A DNA stretch of 64,000 bases from Lawsonella clevelandensis (GTDB lineage Bacteria > Actinomycetota > Actinomycetes > Mycobacteriales > Mycobacteriaceae). The notes beneath the pieces are model-generated. The model saw only the letters and a program-made list of their open reading frames with translations. It made no database searches and was not told the origin of the DNA. The stretch covers positions 310,001-374,000 of the forward strand of contig NZ_QFOZ01000001.1 of assembly GCF_003241315.1 (NCBI RefSeq), written 5' to 3'. This document shows, piece by piece, positions 60,063 to 64,000 of this stretch. Each line of letters begins with the position of its first letter. Position 1 is the stretch's first letter. A program made the position numbers and the translations under genes.

Positions 60063-61187
60063 ATGCGTATTGGTATGATCTGCCCTTATTCTTTTGATAT
60101 TCCTGGCGGAGTACAAATACACATCCTTGAGATTGCGAATGAGATGATTGAACTCGGCCACCATGTCGAGGTTCTGGGGCCGGGAGAAAAAACTGACAGT
60201 GTACCGTCGTATGTCACACTGACGGGGAAAGCTATTCCTATCCCCTTCAATGGTTCAGTAGCTCGTTTGAGTTTTACCCCACAGCATTGGCGTGCCGTTC
60301 GTAAATTTATTGCTGAAGGTGACTTTGATGTAGTGCACTTACACGAACCTGCTTCACCTAGCCTCACAATGTGGGCTACATATATGGCACAGGGGCCACT
60401 TGTGAGCACATTTCATGCTTCTGGAAAACCTAGTGCTCTTGTACGAGTATTTCGATCTTTTTTAATGAAGCGGCTAGAGGGTATTAGCGGGCATATAGCC
60501 GTATCTAATATGGCTCGACGCTGGCAAATGGATGGGATTGGGGGAGATGCGGTACTGATCCCCAATGGGGTGAGAGTATCAAAATTCCGCACAGCAAAGC
60601 CCTTACCTGGGTATGAAGTGAATGATCATCCCGTATTGCTTTTCTTGGGGCGCTATGACGAACCGAGAAAAGGAATGGATGTTTTGATAGATGCACTTCC
60701 ACGGGTTTATGCACAATATCCAGATGTTGAACTAATGGTTATCGGCGATGGGGATGCTGCGATATTACGGGAAAAACTTGCTGGAAAAGTGGGTACCCTC
60801 ACTATCTTGGGGCATGTTTCTGATGAGGAGAAGGCGTCCGCTTTTCGTTCTGCCAGTATTTACGTTGCTCCTAATACAGGAGGAGAAAGTTTCGGAATTG
60901 TCCTGGTTGAGGCAATGTCAGCAGGTGTTCCCGTGGTAGCCAGTGATATTCCTGCTTTTACAGCGGTGCTAGATAAAGGGGCTGCTGGATGGTTGAGTTC
61001 TGTGGGGGACTCAGACATGCTAGGCAAGACAATTGTGCAAGCACTCACTGATAAGCATGAAACAACGGCAAAGGTAGTTCATGCTACAAGTGTGGTAGCG
61101 CAATATGACTGGTCAGTAGTAGCTCAGCAAGTGCTGGCCGTGTATGAAACTGTCACATTAGGTGCAGGAAAGGTGCAGCTCAAATGA
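60063..61187 (+). CDS. pimA: Phosphatidylinositol alpha-mannosyltransferase PimA
   Basis: PimA transfers the first mannose from GDP-mannose to phosphatidylinositol, starting PIM, lipomannan and lipoarabinomannan synthesis. The 374-residue GT4 enzyme has the glycine loop FDIPGGVQIH (11-20), His118 in STFHASG, GDP-mannose contacts R197 and K203 (LGRYDEPRKG) and the EX7E motif E275 to E283 in GGESFGIVLVEAM. It overlaps the LemA-like gene by 4 bases (ATGA). Confidence 0.95.
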   Translation: MRIGMICPYSFDIPGGVQIHILEIANEMIELGHHVEVLGPGEKTDSVPSYVTLTGKAIPIPFNGSVARLSFTPQHWRAVRKFIAEGDFDVVHLHEPASPSLTMWATYMAQGPLVSTFHASGKPSALVRVFRSFLMKRLEGISGHIAVSNMARRWQMDGIGGDAVLIPNGVRVSKFRTAKPLPGYEVNDHPVLLFLGRYDEPRKGMDVLIDALPRVYAQYPDVELMVIGDGDAAILREKLAGKVGTLTILGHVSDEEKASAFRSASIYVAPNTGGESFGIVLVEAMSAGVPVVASDIPAFTAVLDKGAAGWLSSVGDSDMLGKTIVQALTDKHETTAKVVHATSVVAQYDWSVVAQQVLAVYETVTLGAGKVQLK

Positions 61188-61831
61188 TTTCTTTACCAAT
61201 TTGGGCTGTTATTCTTATTAGCATTGTCGCTATTGCTGTCATTATCACTGCTACCTGGGCGTATTTGACGGCACAACGACTTCACCGGCTGCATAAGCGT
61301 TGTGAACAAACTGCGATTGCTCTTGAAGGTGCGTTAGATAGACGTGCATTATCTGCGCGAATGGCGGCTCGTGAGATGAGAAGAGTCGCCGCAGATCTAA
61401 CCACAGATCCGGATAAAGCCGCAGAGATCGTGACTGATGCTAATACAATTAGCCATTGTGCACATATCGTGGAATCGACGGTGTGCACGCAGTTACTTGA
61501 TATGCGGGAGCGGGAGACTGTCGAAAATGATCTGACGTTGGTATTGCGGCGTTCAGATTTTTCTTATATCGGTCGTGAGTATGTCGCAGACTTACAAGAA
61601 GCAGCATTGCGAGTTAATTTGGCGCGTCGCTTTTATAACAATGCAGTTCGGGAAGCCCGCACAGTTCAGACTATGCCAATGGTGCAGTTTCTGCATTTAG
61701 CGGGGCACGCTCCAAAGCCCTACTTTTTCAATATTGTTGATCAATCGTGGCCGGATATCGATGTGCAAACGCATGATGATAGTTGGGACTCGGTAGAGTT
61801 AGAGAATTCTTCGCACGCTGAGCAAGACTGA
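61184..61831 (+). CDS. LemA-like single-pass membrane protein
   Basis: A 215-residue protein: one N-terminal transmembrane helix (about 5-28), then a helical domain. VNLARRFYNNAVREART (about 146-162) is the LemA-type hallmark. Function unknown. It overlaps pimA by 4 bp, so expression is coupled to PIM synthesis. The mycobacterial gene at this place (Rv2609c) is, as I recall, longer and carries a Nudix domain; no Nudix box is visible here. The C-terminal about 40 residues are acidic and probably unstructured. Confidence 0.75.
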   Translation: MISLPIWAVILISIVAIAVIITATWAYLTAQRLHRLHKRCEQTAIALEGALDRRALSARMAAREMRRVAADLTTDPDKAAEIVTDANTISHCAHIVESTVCTQLLDMRERETVENDLTLVLRRSDFSYIGREYVADLQEAALRVNLARRFYNNAVREARTVQTMPMVQFLHLAGHAPKPYFFNIVDQSWPDIDVQTHDDSWDSVELENSSHAEQD

Positions 61832-61921
61832 CTTATCTTCCCGCATAGTAGTTTAAGCTGTTAAGGATAGTTTTTATTCTGGTATTTCCTTTACAGGATC
61901 AGCAGAGAACAGGAGTCATTA

Positions 61922-62815
61922 ATGACTAGTGACAATCAGACCGGTACGTATCGAGTAAAACGCGGCATGGCTGAAATGGTTAAAGGCGGCGTCATTATGG
62001 ATGTCGTCAATCCAGAACAAGCACGTATCGCTGAAGATGCGGGTGCAGTTGCGGTGATGGCTCTTGAGCGTGTTCCTGCGGATATTCGTGCACAAGGTGG
62101 TGTAGCACGAATGTCGGATCCGGACATGATCGAAGGCATCAAAGATGCCGTTACTATCCCGGTGATGGCGAAGGCCCGTATTGGCCATTTCGCAGAAGCA
62201 CAAGTTCTCCAAGCTATTGGGGTGGACTACATTGACGAGTCAGAGGTTCTGACTCCCGCTGATTACAGCAATCACATCAATAAGTGGAATTTCACGGTTC
62301 CTTTCGTGTGTGGAGCTACTAATTTAGGTGAAGCACTGCGACGGATAACTGAAGGTGCCGCGATGATTCGCTCTAAAGGTGAAGCTGGTACGGGTGACGT
62401 CTCCAACGCTGTTACGCATATCCGCTCTATTAATGCCAGTATTCGACGGCTACAAGCAATGGACCCGGATGAACTCTATGTTGCTGCTAAAGAACTGCAA
62501 GCTCCATACGAGCTAGTGAAAGAGGTCGCGGAAAAGGGAAAGTTGCCGGTAGTTCTTTTTACTGCTGGTGGTATTGCTACACCGGCAGATGCCGCAATGA
62601 TGATGCAACTTGGTGCAGATGGTGTGTTTGTTGGTTCCGGCATTTTTAAGTCGGGGGATCCGGCAAAACGAGCTGCCGCTATCGTTAAAGCAACCAATAT
62701 GTATGACGATTCTAGTGTTGTTGCTGATGTCTCGCGGAGTCTCGGTGAAGCAATGGTGGGTATTAATGTTGATGATCTTCCTGTCGATCATCGTCTTGCA
62801 GATCGCGGCTGGTAA
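61922..62815 (+). CDS. pdxS: Pyridoxal 5'-phosphate synthase lyase subunit PdxS
   Basis: PdxS makes pyridoxal phosphate from ribose-5-phosphate, glyceraldehyde-3-phosphate and ammonia supplied by PdxT. The 297-residue TIM-barrel protein has KRGMAEMVKGGVIMDVVNPEQ at its start, the catalytic lysine in VMAKARIGHF, a second lysine region RSKGEAGTGD and the phosphate-binding AGGIATPADAAMM. AGGAG precedes ATG 61922. pdxT follows after 18 bp. Confidence 0.97.
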   Translation: MTSDNQTGTYRVKRGMAEMVKGGVIMDVVNPEQARIAEDAGAVAVMALERVPADIRAQGGVARMSDPDMIEGIKDAVTIPVMAKARIGHFAEAQVLQAIGVDYIDESEVLTPADYSNHINKWNFTVPFVCGATNLGEALRRITEGAAMIRSKGEAGTGDVSNAVTHIRSINASIRRLQAMDPDELYVAAKELQAPYELVKEVAEKGKLPVVLFTAGGIATPADAAMMMQLGADGVFVGSGIFKSGDPAKRAAAIVKATNMYDDSSVVADVSRSLGEAMVGINVDDLPVDHRLADRGW

Positions 62816-62833
62816 GGATACTGATTTAGGTTT

Positions 62834-63439
62834 ATGTCTGCTCCTCTTATCGGCGTTCTCGATATACAAGGTGCTGTCACTGAACATATTGATGCTTTTC
62901 AAGCATGTGGTGCCACAACACAGAGAGTCCGTCGGCCTAGTGATCTCCATAGTCTTGATGGACTTGTTATTCCCGGTGGAGAATCTACAACGCTCAGTAA
63001 GCTGCTAACAGTATGTGATATGTGGGAGCCAATAGCAGATTTGCTGCGGGAGGGTCTTCCTGTCTATGGTTCATGTGCTGGTATGATCCTTTTGGCTAAA
63101 GAAGTGCTGGATACGCGTCAAGATGCACGCTGCTTCGGCGCGATGGATACTACTGTCCGCCGTAATGCATTCGGACGCCAAGTGGATTCATTCGAAGCAG
63201 ATTTAACAATTACTCCGCTTGGGATGAAACCGTTTAGAGGAGTTTTTATTCGAGCTCCCTGGGTTGAAAAAGTTGGGAAAGCTGTGGATATTCTCTGCAC
63301 TGTGACTGATACGCACGGTAACACTAATCCCGTAGCAGTTAGGCAGGGGAATGCCTTAGCAACTTCATTCCACCCAGAGCTTGTTACAGATCTTCGTATG
63401 CACCAGTATTTTTTGTCGATTGTGCAGGGTACCATGTAG
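62834..63439 (+). CDS. pdxT: Pyridoxal 5'-phosphate synthase glutaminase subunit PdxT
   Basis: PdxT hydrolyses glutamine and channels ammonia to PdxS. The 201-residue class I amidotransferase has IGVLDIQGAVTEH, PGGESTTLSKL, the nucleophile Cys81 in YGSCAGMILLA and the catalytic His/Glu in SFHPELV. Length is normal. It is 18 bp downstream of pdxS. In M. tuberculosis a thioesterase gene separates the two; here they are adjacent. Confidence 0.96.
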   Translation: MSAPLIGVLDIQGAVTEHIDAFQACGATTQRVRRPSDLHSLDGLVIPGGESTTLSKLLTVCDMWEPIADLLREGLPVYGSCAGMILLAKEVLDTRQDARCFGAMDTTVRRNAFGRQVDSFEADLTITPLGMKPFRGVFIRAPWVEKVGKAVDILCTVTDTHGNTNPVAVRQGNALATSFHPELVTDLRMHQYFLSIVQGTM

Positions 63440-63589
63440 GTTCTGCACGTGTAGATTCTGCATGCTCGTTAGCTAGGCAGTACATTGTATATAGCTAATT
63501 TTAGTTTATAAGGACGTATGTGGTGCTTACAGTACGGATAAACGTATATAAAGATGTATGTACCACGTTGAGGGAAAGGACGTGACACT

Positions 63590-64000
63590 ATGAGTGGCCA
63601 CTCCAAATGGGCGACGACTAAGCATAAGAAAGCTGCAATTGATGCTAAGCGCGGCAAAATGTTCGCCAAGCTTATCAAAAATATTGAGGTAGCAGCGCGT
63701 ACCGGTGGCGGAGATCCGGCTGGAAACCCTACCCTCTATGACGCCATTCAAAAGGCTAAGAAGTCTTCTGTTCCTGCAGATAACATCGACCGTGCTGTTA
63801 AGCGTGGTTCTGGTGCCGAGGCTGGGGGATCTGACTGGGAAACCATCATGTATGAGGGATACGGACCTAATGGTGTTGCTATCCTCATTGAGTGCCTTAC
63901 CGATAATCGTAACCGCGCCGCAGGTGAAGTTCGCATCGCTATGTCTCGTAATGGGGGCAATATGGCAGATGCCGGTTCGGTGAGTTATCTGTTTAATCGC
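63590..64000 (+). CDS. YebC/PmpR family regulator, 3'-truncated by window edge
   Basis: The start MSGHSKWATTKHKKAAIDAK is the family signature; 137 codons are visible before the window ends. YebC-family proteins act as transcriptional regulators and, in recent work, help translate proline-rich stretches. AAAGGA lies 9 bases before the ATG. In related genomes yebC is followed by ruvC, which would lie beyond the window. Confidence 0.95.
   Translation, partial: MSGHSKWATTKHKKAAIDAKRGKMFAKLIKNIEVAARTGGGDPAGNPTLYDAIQKAKKSSVPADNIDRAVKRGSGAEAGGSDWETIMYEGYGPNGVAILIECLTDNRNRAAGEVRIAMSRNGGNMADAGSVSYLFNR

Noticed and set aside
1..64000. CRISPR arrays, insertion sequences, prophage or rRNA genes
   Set aside because: No regularly spaced repeats, transposase-like products, phage genes or rRNA sequence were recognised anywhere in the window.

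Overview
The window reads as chromosomal DNA of an actinobacterium of the Mycobacteriales (the Corynebacterium/Mycobacterium group). Four things point there: actinobacterial marker families of unknown function (DUF3039, DUF3000, DUF3159, DUF3710, DUF4192, DUF4193); the neighbourhood recA-recX-miaB-miaA-dapF-hflX followed by lexA-nrdR-hrpA; the galE-dtxR-sigB and sigA-ppgK-suhB neighbourhoods; and the phosphatidylinositol mannoside module thrS-HIT-pgsA-patA-pimA followed by pdxS-pdxT-yebC. Base composition looks like roughly half GC by eye (not computed), low for the group. The pyruvate:ferredoxin-type oxidoreductase suggests an anaerobic or microaerobic life. A low-GC Corynebacterium or a Lawsonella-like organism would fit, but the genus cannot be decided from sequence reading alone.

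Layout. 1-8752: recombination (recA, partial, and recX), tRNA modification (miaB, miaA), a DUF349 gene, an IclR regulator, lysine/peptidoglycan precursor synthesis (dapF) and the GTPase hflX. 8738-13341: a small sugar phosphotransferase (PTS) locus, with ptsH and a fructose-type EIIABC on one strand and ptsI divergent. No fructose-1-phosphate kinase or DeoR-type regulator lies beside it. 13351-15477: the SOS repressor lexA, divergent from a LysM membrane protein of the ChiZ/DivS type across two good SOS boxes, then nrdR. 15512-24450: hrpA, a secreted GH3 glycosidase, divergent ahpC/oxyR and an SDR oxidoreductase. 24611-30953: a GNAT acetyltransferase, a DUF3516-type helicase, a PAC2 protein, a His-rich lipoprotein and DUF4192. 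30971-39736: galE, dtxR, sigB, a methyltransferase, DUF3039, sigA, polyphosphate glucokinase and an inositol-monophosphatase-family enzyme.

39824-44564 is the most distinctive locus. It is a four-gene 2-oxoacid oxidoreductase operon (gamma, alpha, beta, plus a GltD-like flavoprotein fused to a two-cluster ferredoxin). It is preceded by a 564-bp AT-rich intergenic region carrying a 19-bp sequence that matches the DtxR/IdeR iron box at 14 of 19 positions. The dtxR gene itself lies in the window.

45129-54649: DUF4193, dut, DUF3710, DUF3159, a TrmA/RlmD-like methyltransferase and dxs on the plus strand; then a ribonuclease D-like gene, DUF3000, a GT87-like mannosyltransferase and a GNAT gene on the minus strand. 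54821-55538: four tRNA genes (Val-GAC, Cys-GCA and Gly-GCC on minus; Val-CAC on plus). 55703-64000: thrS, an Ap4A-phosphorylase-like HIT protein, phosphatidylinositol phosphate synthase, PIM acyltransferase, pimA, a LemA-like membrane protein, pdxS, pdxT and the start of yebC. Most genes are housekeeping and run in tight operons with short or overlapping junctions. No insertion sequence, prophage, CRISPR array or rRNA was seen.
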